DNA from: UBA9676 sp036522155
GTDB lineage: Bacteria; Actinomycetota; Actinomycetes; Streptosporangiales; Streptosporangiaceae
NCBI GenBank assembly: GCA_036522155.1
Contig: DATDGI010000180.1
Location: forward strand, 1 to 39,691
Direction: 5' to 3'
DNA: 39,691 nt
Below are positions 1 to 7,429 of the stretch, in pieces (within the stretch, counting starts at the first letter, position 1; each line of letters opens with the position of its first letter). The translations under genes were made by a program, and so were the position numbers. Under the pieces are notes generated by a model. It was not told the DNA's origin and ran no database searches. It saw only the letters and a list, made by a program, of their open reading frames with translations.

Positions 1-548
1 GCCGGCACCAGCGGGTCCGCCCCGTCGATGTAGGGGATGATGTCGAGGTCCGGTAGGGCATCGCCCAGCCGGGCGGGGAGATAGCTGGCCGAGAGCGCGC
101 CCGGCTCGCCACCAACCGTCCACAGGCACCTGATGGCCAGCACCGGCTCGCCCGGTTCCAGCCCGAGCGAGCGGCCGATGTCTTCCGGTGGCTTGCGCCG
201 GGAGACGTGCCTGGTCTTGCAGACAAGCTGGCCGCCCATCGGGTCCACGTGCGTGGACAGCCCGGACAGGCCTTCCAGGGAGACGTGGTACTCGGCCGGG
301 CTGACCCGGTAGACCTGGCCGTCAGGCAGCCGGCGCAGCAGATGCCGCGCGGCCAGTTCGTCGATGGCGGCGTCGATCTCCGCCGCGCTGACGTTGTAAC
401 GGCGGGCCAGGGCGGTCAGCCGCGGCAGCCGCCAGCCGGGCTCATGGTGGACCAGGGTGGATGCCATCCGGTCGGCGAGCACGCCGACAGAAATGCCGCG
501 GCGACGGACATCTGCCCGGCCGGCGTCGTCTCCGCGGTCTGGCGTCAT
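1..548 (-). CDS. GntR-family transcriptional regulator with UTRA domain, cut by window edge
   Basis: The reading frame opens with ATG at 548, overlapping the pstA stop as ATGA, and is still open at base 1, so the C-terminus is missing. Residues about 38-72 form a GntR-like winged helix (LPRLTALARRYNVSAAEID, then a recognition-type helix ending ELAARHLL). Residues from about 95 onward look like a UTRA ligand-binding domain, with GRSLGLEPGEPVLAIR and SASYLPARL typical of that fold. The first 20 residues are Arg/Asp-rich and poorly conserved, so a GTG at 482 is an alternative start. Translational coupling to pstA puts it in the phosphate-uptake operon. Its ligand is unknown; a local feedback regulator role is inference. 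Confidence 0.8.
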   Translation of the reverse strand, partial: MTPDRGDDAGRADVRRRGISVGVLADRMASTLVHHEPGWRLPRLTALARRYNVSAAEIDAAIDELAARHLLRRLPDGQVYRVSPAEYHVSLEGLSGLSTHVDPMGGQLVCKTRHVSRRKPPEDIGRSLGLEPGEPVLAIRCLWTVGGEPGALSASYLPARLGDALPDLDIIPYIDGADPLVP

Positions 549-1480
549 TCCGCATTTCGCCGGGAGATCGTGACGACCACCCGTCCCAGGACGATGACGA
601 TGAGGACCAGCACGAACAGCAGCAGCGCCGCGTCGTAGGCCAGGTACTGCTGGGCCGGGTAGGGCGAGGCGTAGAAGGTCCAGACCGGGTACGTGAGGAA
701 GCCGACGGCCGAGTTGGTCAGGTGGGTGGTCGGGTTGAAGAACGACCAGCCCGCGGTGAGCAGCAGCGGCGCCGTCTCGCTGACCGAGATCGCGATGGCG
801 ACCAGCAGGCCGGTGACGATCCCGGGCACGGCCGCCTTCAGGACGATCCGGCGGAGCGTCCAGGTGACGGGGAGGCCGAGCGCCTCGGCGCCATCCCGGT
901 AGGCGCTGGGCACCTGGGCCAGCGACGTTTCGGTCGCCTTGGTGAGGTACGGGATGGTGATGACCGAGATCACGAGCACGGCCGGCAGCAGGCCAAATCC
1001 CCAGTGCAGGCCGATCACCAGCGCGATGAAGCCGACGTAGCCCATCACGATCGAGGGGATGCCGGCCAGCACCTCGTAGCCGCCGCGCAGCACCCCCCGG
1101 ATCCGGCCGGTGGCGAACTCGGCCAGGTACAGGCCGGTCAGCAGGCTGACGCCGCCGCCGATGATGATCACGCCCAGCGTGATGTAGAGCGTGCCGAGGA
1201 TGGCGTTGAGCAGCCCGCCGGCGGTGCCGGTGGTATCGGTGGTGAGCACGCTCCACTGCCAGTGCGGCACGGCCCGCACGATGACGCCGCCCGCCAGCCA
1301 CACCAGCGGCACGACGATCGCGGCCAGGGCGGCAAAGCAGCAGCCCCAGAAGATCGCGTTGCCGATCTTCCGCCGGCGGGGCACGGCCGGCCATTCGTCC
1401 GCGGCGAGGTGGCCGGAGTGCAGCGAGCCCGGCGGCTCGACCGGCGACGCAGCGGTGCCCATGCTGCCCAGACCGCTCAT
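545..1480 (-). CDS. pstA: Phosphate ABC transporter permease PstA
   Basis: Inner-membrane permease of the high-affinity phosphate importer. The 311-residue protein has a hydrophilic Pro/Gly-rich N-terminus, a first membrane segment at about 42-68, then the five-helix ABC permease core. The EAA loop that docks on the ATPase is visible at about 197-222 (GAEALGLPVTW with KAAVPGI). AGIPSIVMGYVG at about 139-150 is the usual PstA/PstC motif. It starts 3 nt after the pstC stop and its own stop overlaps the GntR-type regulator by ATGA. Family assignment is firm; PstA rather than PstC follows from order and length. Confidence 0.95.
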   Translation of the reverse strand: MSGLGSMGTAASPVEPPGSLHSGHLAADEWPAVPRRRKIGNAIFWGCCFAALAAIVVPLVWLAGGVIVRAVPHWQWSVLTTDTTGTAGGLLNAILGTLYITLGVIIIGGGVSLLTGLYLAEFATGRIRGVLRGGYEVLAGIPSIVMGYVGFIALVIGLHWGFGLLPAVLVISVITIPYLTKATETSLAQVPSAYRDGAEALGLPVTWTLRRIVLKAAVPGIVTGLLVAIAISVSETAPLLLTAGWSFFNPTTHLTNSAVGFLTYPVWTFYASPYPAQQYLAYDAALLLFVLVLIVIVLGRVVVTISRRNAE

Positions 1481-1483
1481 GGC

Positions 1484-2536
1484 CTACAGTCCCCTTCCGA
1501 CCGGCAGGGCGGTGCCCGACACCCGGCGGACCATCAGCCGGGCCACGATGTTGGTCGCGAGCGTGATGATCAGCAGCACCAGGGCCAGCTCGGCGTACGT
1601 GCGGACACCGAGCTGGTCGGTGATGACGGTGTCGAGGTTCTGCACGATGTTGGCGGCGATCGTGATCATGGCCGCGTAGAGGTTGGTCGCCACCTGGCCG
1701 AGGGCGACACCGCAGACCATGGCCACCGCGATGGTCTCGCCCAGCGCCCGGGCCAGGCCGAGCACCACCGCGCCGATGATGCCGGCGCCCACCCAGGGCA
1801 GCGTGACCTTGCGGGCACACTCGGCGTCCGACATGCCCAGCGCCACCGCGCCCTCCCGGGGCAGGATCGGGACCCCCCGGATCAGGTCGCGTGAGGTCGA
1901 GGCGACGATCGGGATCACCATCACGGCCAGTATCAGGCCGGAGACCAGCAGCCCCTCACCGTGCCCGACGTCGCCCTGGAAGAACGGGATCGGGATGTGG
2001 GTCAGCAGCGGGGCGATGTATTTGGCGATGAACGGCCCGAAGGTCAGCACTCCCCACAGCCCGATGACCACGCTCGGGATGCCGGCCAGCAGCTCAAGGA
2101 AACCACCGACGACGTTGGCTAGCCGCCGGGGCAGCCGCTCCACGATCACCAGGGCCGCGCCGATCGACACCGGCACCGCGATGATCAGCGCTATCAGTGA
2201 GGTCTCCAGGGTGCCCACGATCTGCGGTAGCGCGCCGTAGTCCTGGCCGGACAGGTAGGTGAGACCGTGCGAGTGCTGCACGCCGCCGTACTGCGCGCCG
2301 GTATGCCACACGCTCTTGGTGAAGAAGCCCCAGCCGTTGATCAGGATCGCGGGCCAGGCCTTGATGAGCAGGATGGCGAGGATCAAGGCCAGCATCAGGG
2401 TCGGGATCAGCGCGCCGCCCGCGCCGAGCCAGCGGATGAAGGCGCCGCTGCGCAGCCAGCGGGTGAACGCGGACCCCGGCGAGCCGGGGGGCGGCGCTGC
2501 CGCCCCCCGGTCCGCCGCGAAGGGGGGAGAGGCCAT
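1484..2536 (-). CDS. pstC: Phosphate ABC transporter permease PstC
   Basis: Second membrane permease of the Pst importer, 350 residues. A 30-residue Ala/Pro/Gly-rich N-terminus precedes a membrane helix at about 40-60. PstC proteins carry a long periplasmic loop after it, seen here at about 65-105. The permease core has the AGIPSVVIGLWG motif (151-162) and an EAA loop at about 229-255 (EGAVALGMSDAECARKVTLP). Its start lies 3 nt after the pstS stop, so both are probably on one transcript. Confidence 0.95.
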   Translation of the reverse strand: MASPPFAADRGAAAPPPGSPGSAFTRWLRSGAFIRWLGAGGALIPTLMLALILAILLIKAWPAILINGWGFFTKSVWHTGAQYGGVQHSHGLTYLSGQDYGALPQIVGTLETSLIALIIAVPVSIGAALVIVERLPRRLANVVGGFLELLAGIPSVVIGLWGVLTFGPFIAKYIAPLLTHIPIPFFQGDVGHGEGLLVSGLILAVMVIPIVASTSRDLIRGVPILPREGAVALGMSDAECARKVTLPWVGAGIIGAVVLGLARALGETIAVAMVCGVALGQVATNLYAAMITIAANIVQNLDTVITDQLGVRTYAELALVLLIITLATNIVARLMVRRVSGTALPVGRGL

Positions 2537-2539
2537 GGC

Positions 2540-3631
2540 TCAGTGAATCTTGGCGATCAGAGCCTGGGAGATGGACAGGACGTTGGACGGCAGCGCCACG
2601 AAGTTCACCGGGGTCAGGAACTTGGTGCTGCTGCCGCTGGTGATTCCCCAGGTGAGGAAGTTCTTGACCGCGGTGGCCGTGGCCGGGCTCGGCTGCGCGG
2701 TCTTCACGATCGCGTACTCGTAGTTGATGATCGGGTAGCCGGCCGAGCCGTTGATCAGCGACTGGGTCCCCGTCGCCGGGGTGGAGCCGGAGAAGGTCGC
2801 CAGGGCGGCGGCGATAGTCGCCGGGGTGTCCTGGACGAACTGCCCGGTCTTGTTGGCCACCGACGCGATGCCGAGCCCGTCGGCGGCGACCTGCGTGTTG
2901 TAGCTGACGCCGATATAGGCGATGCAGCCCTTGATCGCCGCGCAGCCCTTGACCATGCCGCCGCTGCCGGTCTCGGCGGTGGCGCCGGCCACCGACGGCC
3001 AGCTGACCGTCGTCCCGACGTTGGCGGTGACCCAGCCGCTCGGGTCCTGGGCATTCAGGTAAGAAGTGAACAGGAAGGTGCTGCCGGAGCTGTCAGCCCG
3101 GTGCAGCGTGACGATCTTGGTGCTCGGCAGCGACACGCCCTTGTTGAGCGCGGCGATCGCCGGGGCGTTCCAGGCAGTGATCTTGCCGCCGTAGATCTGC
3201 GCGAGCACCGTGCCGTTGAGGTTGACCGGCTTCTTGACCCCGGGCAGGTTGTAGTCGACGTTGAGCGCCGCGACTGACAGCGGGATGTTCTCCAGCCCGG
3301 GGAACTGGCCGACGTCGGCCGACGACAGGTAGGCGTCGGAGCCGCCGATATTCACCGTGCCAGCGGCAGCGTCGGCGATGCCGGTACCGGAACCGGTACC
3401 CGAGGTCGTGATGAGGATCTTGGGGTTGGCCGACGTGTACGCCACCTGCCAGGCACTGATGAGCGGGAGCAGCAGCGTGCTGCCGGTCTCGCTGACGGTG
3501 GTGCTGCCGGAGGACGTGGACGCCGGAGCTGACGGCGTTGATGAGGTTGTGCTGGAACTGCTGCAGGCGGCCAGCAAGGCGAGCGGGACCACTGCGGCCG
3601 CCGCGCACACCAAGCGGATTCGTTTGCCCAC
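2540..3631 (-). CDS. pstS: Phosphate-binding lipoprotein PstS
   Basis: Extracellular phosphate-binding protein, tethered as a lipoprotein. I place the start at GTG 3631 because AAGGAG lies 9 nt upstream; a longer frame to 3682 would lack a ribosome site. From this start residues 1-23 are a lipoprotein signal peptide ending LLAAC (Cys23), followed by a Ser/Thr-rich linker. Ligand-binding segments typical of PstS are visible: ETGSTLL, SGTGSGTG, GGSDA and RADSSGST. The mature protein has the family's usual length. It follows pstB across a 147-nt gap with two stem-loops and is followed closely by pstC and pstA. Confidence 0.95.
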   Translation of the reverse strand: MGKRIRLVCAAAAVVPLALLAACSSSSTTSSTPSAPASTSSGSTTVSETGSTLLLPLISAWQVAYTSANPKILITTSGTGSGTGIADAAAGTVNIGGSDAYLSSADVGQFPGLENIPLSVAALNVDYNLPGVKKPVNLNGTVLAQIYGGKITAWNAPAIAALNKGVSLPSTKIVTLHRADSSGSTFLFTSYLNAQDPSGWVTANVGTTVSWPSVAGATAETGSGGMVKGCAAIKGCIAYIGVSYNTQVAADGLGIASVANKTGQFVQDTPATIAAALATFSGSTPATGTQSLINGSAGYPIINYEYAIVKTAQPSPATATAVKNFLTWGITSGSSTKFLTPVNFVALPSNVLSISQALIAKIH

Positions 3632-3653
3632 CGGAGAAATCTCCTTTGCTCCC

Positions 3654-3700
3654 GCGCACGGTCCTCGTGCGCTTTTCATCACGCACGCGGGTGCGTGCGT
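3654..3700 (-). other. Two adjacent stem-loops between pstB and pstS
   Basis: Perfect inverted repeats occupy the pstB-pstS gap: ACGCACGC/GCGTGCGT with a 4-nt loop (3681-3700) and GCGCACG/CGTGCGC with a 5-nt loop (3654-3672). On the transcribed strand they end just before the pstS ribosome-binding site. Neither has a U-tract on that strand. An RNA-processing or stabilising role that uncouples PstS from PstB levels is inference. Confidence 0.6.
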
Positions 3701-3778
3701 TGGGGGTCCGCACAGATGCGCGGGTCTTCTCGGTTTCCCGGGAGAAGGCGTCCGGCCCCCTCCCGGCCGGGTCGCCGG

Positions 3779-4645
3779 CTAGCCGAAGCGGCCGGTGACG
3801 TAGTTGGCGGTCTCCTCATGAACGGGGCTCTCGAACAGCTGCTTGGTCTCGCCGTGCTCCACCATGCGGCCCTTGTTGAGGAAGACCGTGTAGTCCGACA
3901 CGCGGCGGGCCTGGGCCAGGTTGTGGGTCACGATGACCACGGTGAGGCGCGGAACCAGCGTGCGGACCAGCGCCTCGATCGACTCGGTCGCCACCGGGTC
4001 CAGCGAGGACGTCGGCTCGTCCAGCAGCAGCACGTCCGGGTCGATGGCCAGCGCCCGGGCCAGGCACAGCAGCTGCTGCTGGCCACCTGACAGCCGGAAC
4101 GGCGAGTCCTTGAGCCGGGTGGAGACCGCGTCCCACAGGCCCACTTCCCGCAGCCGTCGCTCGGCGATCTCCCTGAGCTGAGCCCGCGGGGCCAGCTTGT
4201 GCGCCTTCACCCCGGCGATCACGTTGTCCATGATCGACATCGGGAACGGGTTCGGGCGCTGGAAGAGCATGCCCACCTTGCGCCGCAGGGACATCAGCTC
4301 GATGCTGGGGCTCCAGATGCTGCGGCCGTCCAGCAGCACGTCTCCCTTGTGCCGGTACCCGGTGACCTTGTCGTTCATCCGGTTGAACGTGCGCAGCAGC
4401 GTGGTCTTGCCCGAACCCGTCGGCCCGAGCAACGCGGTCACGTTCCCGCCATTGACGTCGATCATCAGGTCGGAAAGGATCGCCCGCTGGCCGAAGCTCA
4501 GCGTCAGATCCTGCACGGACAGTGACGTGGCCCCGTTCGCCGACTGCGGGGTGCCCGCAATCGTCGCGGCGGCGGCGGCCTTCCCCCGAGCTGCCTGGCT
4601 TCCCTGACCGGACCCGGATTCCGCAGGATCAGCCTGAAGTGACAC
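3779..4645 (-). CDS. pstB: Phosphate ABC transporter ATPase PstB
   Basis: Cytoplasmic ATPase that powers phosphate import. The chosen GTG start at 4645 gives 288 residues; the frame could extend to 4771, but that would run into the promoter repeats. A 40-residue low-complexity N-terminus precedes the ATPase. Walker A is GPTGSGKTT at about 74-82, the Q-loop is FQRPNPFP, the ABC signature LSGGQ is at 185-189, Walker B is VLLLDEP and the H-loop His is about 241. The usual PstB GPSGCGKST and QQQRLC segments here read GPTGSGKTT and QQQLLC, mild departures that leave catalytic residues intact. It is first in the operon, an unusual place, since pstB is generally last. Confidence 0.93.
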   Translation of the reverse strand: MSLQADPAESGSGQGSQAARGKAAAAATIAGTPQSANGATSLSVQDLTLSFGQRAILSDLMIDVNGGNVTALLGPTGSGKTTLLRTFNRMNDKVTGYRHKGDVLLDGRSIWSPSIELMSLRRKVGMLFQRPNPFPMSIMDNVIAGVKAHKLAPRAQLREIAERRLREVGLWDAVSTRLKDSPFRLSGGQQQLLCLARALAIDPDVLLLDEPTSSLDPVATESIEALVRTLVPRLTVVIVTHNLAQARRVSDYTVFLNKGRMVEHGETKQLFESPVHEETANYVTGRFG

Positions 4646-4702
4646 AGTGCGCCCACCCTTGGTCGCTATCGGATCAGGCGGTCTGACCCGCCCCGTCGTC
4701 CC

Positions 4703-4771
4703 ATTGATAGGGAGCAAAGGTGACGCGCAGTTGAACAACAGAGGAACGGGAACCTGACAAACAGATGACAA
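4703..4771 (-). promoter_or_regulatory. Phosphate-responsive promoter: five phased 11-bp PHO-box-like repeats
   Basis: Reading the minus strand from 4771, five consecutive 11-mers are TTGTCATCTGT, TTGTCAGGTTC, CCGTTCCTCTG, TTGTTCAACTG and CGCGTCACCTT. Each carries a GTCA or GTTC(A) core in nearly the same register, like the tandem 11-nt direct repeats bound by actinobacterial PhoP. A TATCAA element at 4709-4704 follows 7 nt later and could be the -10. The array lies about 70 nt before the pstB start. The repeat pattern is seen directly; PhoP binding is inferred from family knowledge. Confidence 0.7.
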
Positions 4772-4781
4772 GCTGGAGACT

Positions 4782-4812
4782 AAAGGGGGCAGGCCGAAGC
4801 CTGTCCCCTTTT
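4782..4812 (-). terminator. Hairpin terminator with UUCG tetraloop after the sseC-like gene
   Basis: A 13-bp stem (4782-4794 with 4799-4811, one G-U pair) closes a 4-nt loop. On the minus-strand transcript the loop reads C(UUCG)G, an exceptionally stable tetraloop, followed by CCUUUAG rather than a full U-tract. It separates the sulfurtransferase operon from the pst promoter. Confidence 0.8.
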
Positions 4813-4823
4813 GCGCGCCCCGG

Positions 4824-5171
4824 TCAGATGCCCAGTTCCACCCGGGTGACCTGGCCGTAGCCAGCGGTCACGGTCTCGTCCACGCCCCCGCCGCCGGGCG
4901 CGAGCGCCCGCACGGTCCAGTTACCGGGCGCGGCGAAGAACCGGAACCCGCCGTCCCCGCCGAGCGGGACCTCGGCCACGAACTCGCCGCCGCCGTCGAG
5001 CAGCCGGGCGTAGCCGGTCGTCACCGGGGCCCCGTCCCGCCGCACCTGGCCCTCGATGACGGCCTCGCCCGCGGCGCCCGCGGTCATCGCCACCCCGCCG
5101 GCCGGCGCCCCGCACCCGGCCGGTGCGCCCACGGCTTCCGGCGCCGCGCCGGCCGGCTGCGCCGTGCTCAT
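4824..5171 (-). CDS. sseC: SseC-like DUF1416 protein
   Basis: A 115-residue protein whose second half has the DUF1416 core: a short beta-rich carboxypeptidase-regulatory-like fold with the segment FRFFAAPGNWTVRAL, nearly identical to the mycobacterial SseC signature. The first 35 residues are Ala/Gly/Pro-rich with one Cys. Its ATG overlaps the sulfurtransferase stop by ATGA, the same partnership as sseC-cysA in mycobacteria. The biochemical role of SseC is not established; a part in sulfur transfer is inferred from context. Confidence 0.85.
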   Translation of the reverse strand: MSTAQPAGAAPEAVGAPAGCGAPAGGVAMTAGAAGEAVIEGQVRRDGAPVTTGYARLLDGGGEFVAEVPLGGDGGFRFFAAPGNWTVRALAPGGGGVDETVTAGYGQVTRVELGI

Positions 5172-6010
5172 CGCGGCGCGCCGAGCTCGATGGGCACCCC
5201 GACCAGCGACCCGTACTCGGTCCAGGACCCGTCGTAGTTCTTCACGTTCGGCTGCCCGAGCAGCTCGTGCAGGACGAACCAGGTGTGCGCCGACCGCTCG
5301 CCGATCCGGCAGTAGGCGATGGTGTCCTTGGCGAAGTCCAGGCCGGCCTCATCCACGTACAGCGCTTGCAGTTCCGCGTCCGCCTTGAAGGTGCCGTCGT
5401 CATTGGCGGCCTTGGACCACGGGACGTTCTTCGCGGTGGGGATGTGCCCGGGCCGCTGCGCCTGCTCCTGCGGCAGGTGCGCGGGCGCCAGCAGCTTGCC
5501 GCTGAACTCGTCCGGCGACCGGACGTCGACCAGGTTCCGCTTGCCGATGGCGGCGATCACCTCGTCGCGCATGGCCCGCAGCGTTGTGTCCTGCGCGCTG
5601 GCCTGGTAGGACGTCCGCGGCCGGTCCGGGATGGCGGTGACCATCTCGCGGGAGTCCAGCTCCCACTTCTTGCGGCCGCCGTCGAGCAGGCGCACGTGCC
5701 GATGCCCGTACAGCCGGAAGTACCAGTAGGCGTACGCGGCGAACCAGTTGTTGTTGCCCCCGTACAGGACGACCAGGTCGTCATTGCCGATGCCATGCTC
5801 GGACAGCAGCTGCTCGAACCCGTGCCGGTCGATGAAGTCGCGGCGGACCGGGTCTTGCAGGTCCTTGCGCCAGTCCAGCTTGATGGCGGTGCGGATGTGG
5901 CCCTTGTCGTAGGCGGTGGTGTCCTCGTCCACCTCGACCAGCACCACCCCGGGGTCGTCCAGATGCTCTTCCACCCAGTCGGCGTCCACCAGGACGTCAG
6001 AGCGGCTCAT
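5168..6010 (-). CDS. cysA: Thiosulfate sulfurtransferase (CysA/SseA-type double rhodanese)
   Basis: Moves a sulfane sulfur from a donor such as thiosulfate to a thiophilic acceptor via a cysteine persulfide. The 280-residue protein has two rhodanese domains: an inactive one at about 1-125 and a catalytic one at about 145-275. Cys234 sits in the active-site loop CRIGERS. The start is ATG 6010, with AAGGAGG 8 nt upstream; the frame runs further up but that part is a shadow of the DUF4395 gene. The ATG overlaps the DUF4395 stop and the stop overlaps the SseC-like start, so three genes are translationally coupled. Thiosulfate versus another natural donor cannot be read from sequence. Confidence 0.93.
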   Translation of the reverse strand: MSRSDVLVDADWVEEHLDDPGVVLVEVDEDTTAYDKGHIRTAIKLDWRKDLQDPVRRDFIDRHGFEQLLSEHGIGNDDLVVLYGGNNNWFAAYAYWYFRLYGHRHVRLLDGGRKKWELDSREMVTAIPDRPRTSYQASAQDTTLRAMRDEVIAAIGKRNLVDVRSPDEFSGKLLAPAHLPQEQAQRPGHIPTAKNVPWSKAANDDGTFKADAELQALYVDEAGLDFAKDTIAYCRIGERSAHTWFVLHELLGQPNVKNYDGSWTEYGSLVGVPIELGAPR

Positions 6011-6462
6011 GCTGCTACCTCCTTGTCGGGCGCTGGCTGGGAGACCCCGCGCTGGCCCGGCCAGATGCGTCGGATAAGCACATACATTTCGCAGCCCAGG
6101 CACAGGCCGAAGGCGGCGTTGAGGAACGCGGCGGCGAACGCCAGCGCGGCGCCGGTCATGCCGAGCGGTGTCACGCCGGTGGCGTACCCGATGATGCCGA
6201 TGATGCTGATGACCAGGCCGACACCCTGAGCGAACCGCGGCGGGGCCTGGTCCTCCAGCTCCCGGGGCGGGGCCAGCCGGGGCCTGACCAGCCACCGGTA
6301 GATCAGCCCGTAGGGCGAGTATTTCAGGCCCAGCCCGGCGCTCACCGCGAACACGGCCGCCTGCCAGGCGAACAGCCACACGCTGCCGGTGACCAGCACG
6401 ACCGCGAGCACGATGGCGGACAGCGCGGCACTGAACCGCGGCCCTCTGGGATCGATCTGCAT
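6007..6462 (-). CDS. DUF4395 membrane protein
   Basis: A small membrane protein of 151 residues from the ATG at 6462. AGAGG lies about 11 nt before it; a GTG at 6474 would have no spacing from that site. There are two hydrophobic hairpins at about 10-45 and 75-125. The second contains NAAFGLCLGCEMY, the Cys-rich motif typical of DUF4395. Members often sit next to thioredoxin-like and rhodanese genes, as here. A role in moving sulfur or redox equivalents across the membrane is plausible but unproven. It heads the operon with cysA and sseC. Confidence 0.85.
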   Translation of the reverse strand: MQIDPRGPRFSAALSAIVLAVVLVTGSVWLFAWQAAVFAVSAGLGLKYSPYGLIYRWLVRPRLAPPRELEDQAPPRFAQGVGLVISIIGIIGYATGVTPLGMTGAALAFAAAFLNAAFGLCLGCEMYVLIRRIWPGQRGVSQPAPDKEVAA

Positions 6463-6488
6463 CGGATTTGCCACCTCTTTACATCCAT

Positions 6489-6514
6489 CAGGTGCCCTGG
6501 CTCGCCGGCACCTG
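6489..6514 (-). other. Stem-loop just upstream of the DUF4395 ribosome site
   Basis: CAGGTGCC at 6489-6496 pairs with GGCACCTG at 6507-6514 around a 10-nt loop. It ends about 11 nt before the Shine-Dalgarno. With the hairpin at 6713-6730 it makes the 280-nt leader of the sulfur operon structured, which suits attenuation-type control. Confidence 0.5.
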
Positions 6515-6712
6515 GCCCTTCAGTTTCGCTCCGGACGCCGCCGCCGCGCGATCCGGGGTGACTGTGGCGGCCCGGCCCCGGCGCCCGGCGATACCGGCTC
6601 GGTTGGTGCGTCTGCGCGACCCGGACGGTCAGCGGATGCCCACCCGGACTGTCCGGCCTGCCACCTACCCGGACTGGCCGGACTGACACCGCCGGTGCGG
6701 CCGGGCGGGCTC

Positions 6713-6730
6713 GCTCCGGGCACCCGGAGC
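6713..6730 (-). promoter_or_regulatory. Hairpin directly after the leader-peptide ORF (possible attenuator)
   Basis: GCTCCGGG (6713-6720) and CCCGGAGC (6723-6730) form a perfect 8-bp stem with a minimal loop, 11 nt after the leader ORF stop on the transcribed strand. No U-run follows, so it may be a pause or anti-anti structure rather than an intrinsic terminator. The remaining bases between 6475 and 6741 hold no convincing gene; several CAGTCCGG-like copies occur there. Confidence 0.5.
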
Positions 6731-6741
6731 CGCGACGGTGG

Positions 6742-6834
6742 TCAGGCGGACGGGCGCGGGCCTGGCCGGCAGCGCGGCGCCGCCGCCACCCGGCAGTAGT
6801 CGATGGTGCGCCGCCTGGTCAGCAGCAGCGGCAC
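6742..6834 (-). CDS. Putative sulfur-metabolism leader peptide (30 aa)
   Basis: From GTG 6834 the peptide opens VPLLLTRRRTIDYCRV and ends with a second Cys in an Arg/Pro-rich tail. The LTRRR-x-ID-x-CRV core strongly resembles the short leader peptides seen before sulfate and cysteine genes in actinomycetes. These are thought to sense cysteine-tRNA supply through ribosome stalling at Cys codons (here residues 14 and 22). It lies about 280 nt upstream of the DUF4395-cysA-sseC operon on the same strand and is followed by a hairpin. An ATG at 6891 in the same frame would give 49 residues; neither start has a clear ribosome site. Confidence 0.6.
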   Translation of the reverse strand: MPLLLTRRRTIDYCRVAAAPRCRPGPRPSA

Positions 6835-6923
6835 GGGCCGGGCTGGTGTTTCCCCGCCCTCGGGCCTGCCCGCATCTGTGGCGATACGCATGGCTGCGAT
6901 GCTATGCGGGGCGAGGCCGGCTG

Positions 6924-7352
6924 TCACGGCCGCCCGCCTTCCCCCGCGGTGACCACGGCCAGGGCGGCATCCACCTCGGGCCGCCGCGGGAGACCGCTCG
7001 CCCGGCGCGTGATCTGCCCCTGCGGGCCGAGCACGAAGACGGTGGGGGTGCGGCTGATGCCCAGCCGACGGACCAGGTCCAGCCGCATGGTCACGTCGAT
7101 CTCCACGTGCCGGACGCCCTCGGTCTTGCCTGCCACGTCGGCCAGCAGCACCCGGGTCGCCCGGCACGGCGCGCAAAACGCCGAGGAGAACTGCACCAGC
7201 GTGGCCCGGGAGCCGAGCGGCTGGCCCAGCTCGGCCTCGGTCAGCCGGGCCCCCGGCGATTCCCGCAGGCGGCCGCTGCGCCAGCGCCAGCCGAATCCGG
7301 CTGCGGTCGCCAGCACCAGCACCGCGCCCAGCACGATCGCACCGGTTACCAC
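6924..7352 (-). CDS. Membrane-anchored thioredoxin-like protein
   Basis: A 142-residue protein beginning with an uncleaved-looking membrane helix (residues 2-22), then a thioredoxin fold. The redox motif is CAPC (Cys60, Cys63) in FSSAFCAPCRATR. The cis-proline loop is SRTPTVFVLGP, with Pro after Thr as in active thioredoxins. It probably acts outside the membrane as a disulfide reductase. It lies upstream of the leader peptide and the DUF4395-sulfurtransferase operon on the same strand, an arrangement that points to a sulfur-relay or periplasmic redox role. GTG 7352 is used as start; no strong ribosome site is visible. Confidence 0.85.
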   Translation of the reverse strand: MVTGAIVLGAVLVLATAAGFGWRWRSGRLRESPGARLTEAELGQPLGSRATLVQFSSAFCAPCRATRVLLADVAGKTEGVRHVEIDVTMRLDLVRRLGISRTPTVFVLGPQGQITRRASGLPRRPEVDAALAVVTAGEGGRP

Positions 7353-7429
7353 GTCGGTCTACAGCGCCGCCTGCCCGCCCGGCATTCCCGGGAACGCCCG
7401 CCCGCCCGGATCCGCCCCTCGCTCCCGGA

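Noticed and set aside
461..1894. Long plus-strand frame opposite pstA/pstC
   Set aside because: Arg/Gly/Asp/His-rich shadow translation of the GC-rich antisense strand; the minus-strand permeases explain the bases.
5168..6379. 403-codon version of the sulfurtransferase
   Set aside because: The extra N-terminus is an out-of-frame reading of the DUF4395 gene; a perfect ribosome site marks ATG 6010.
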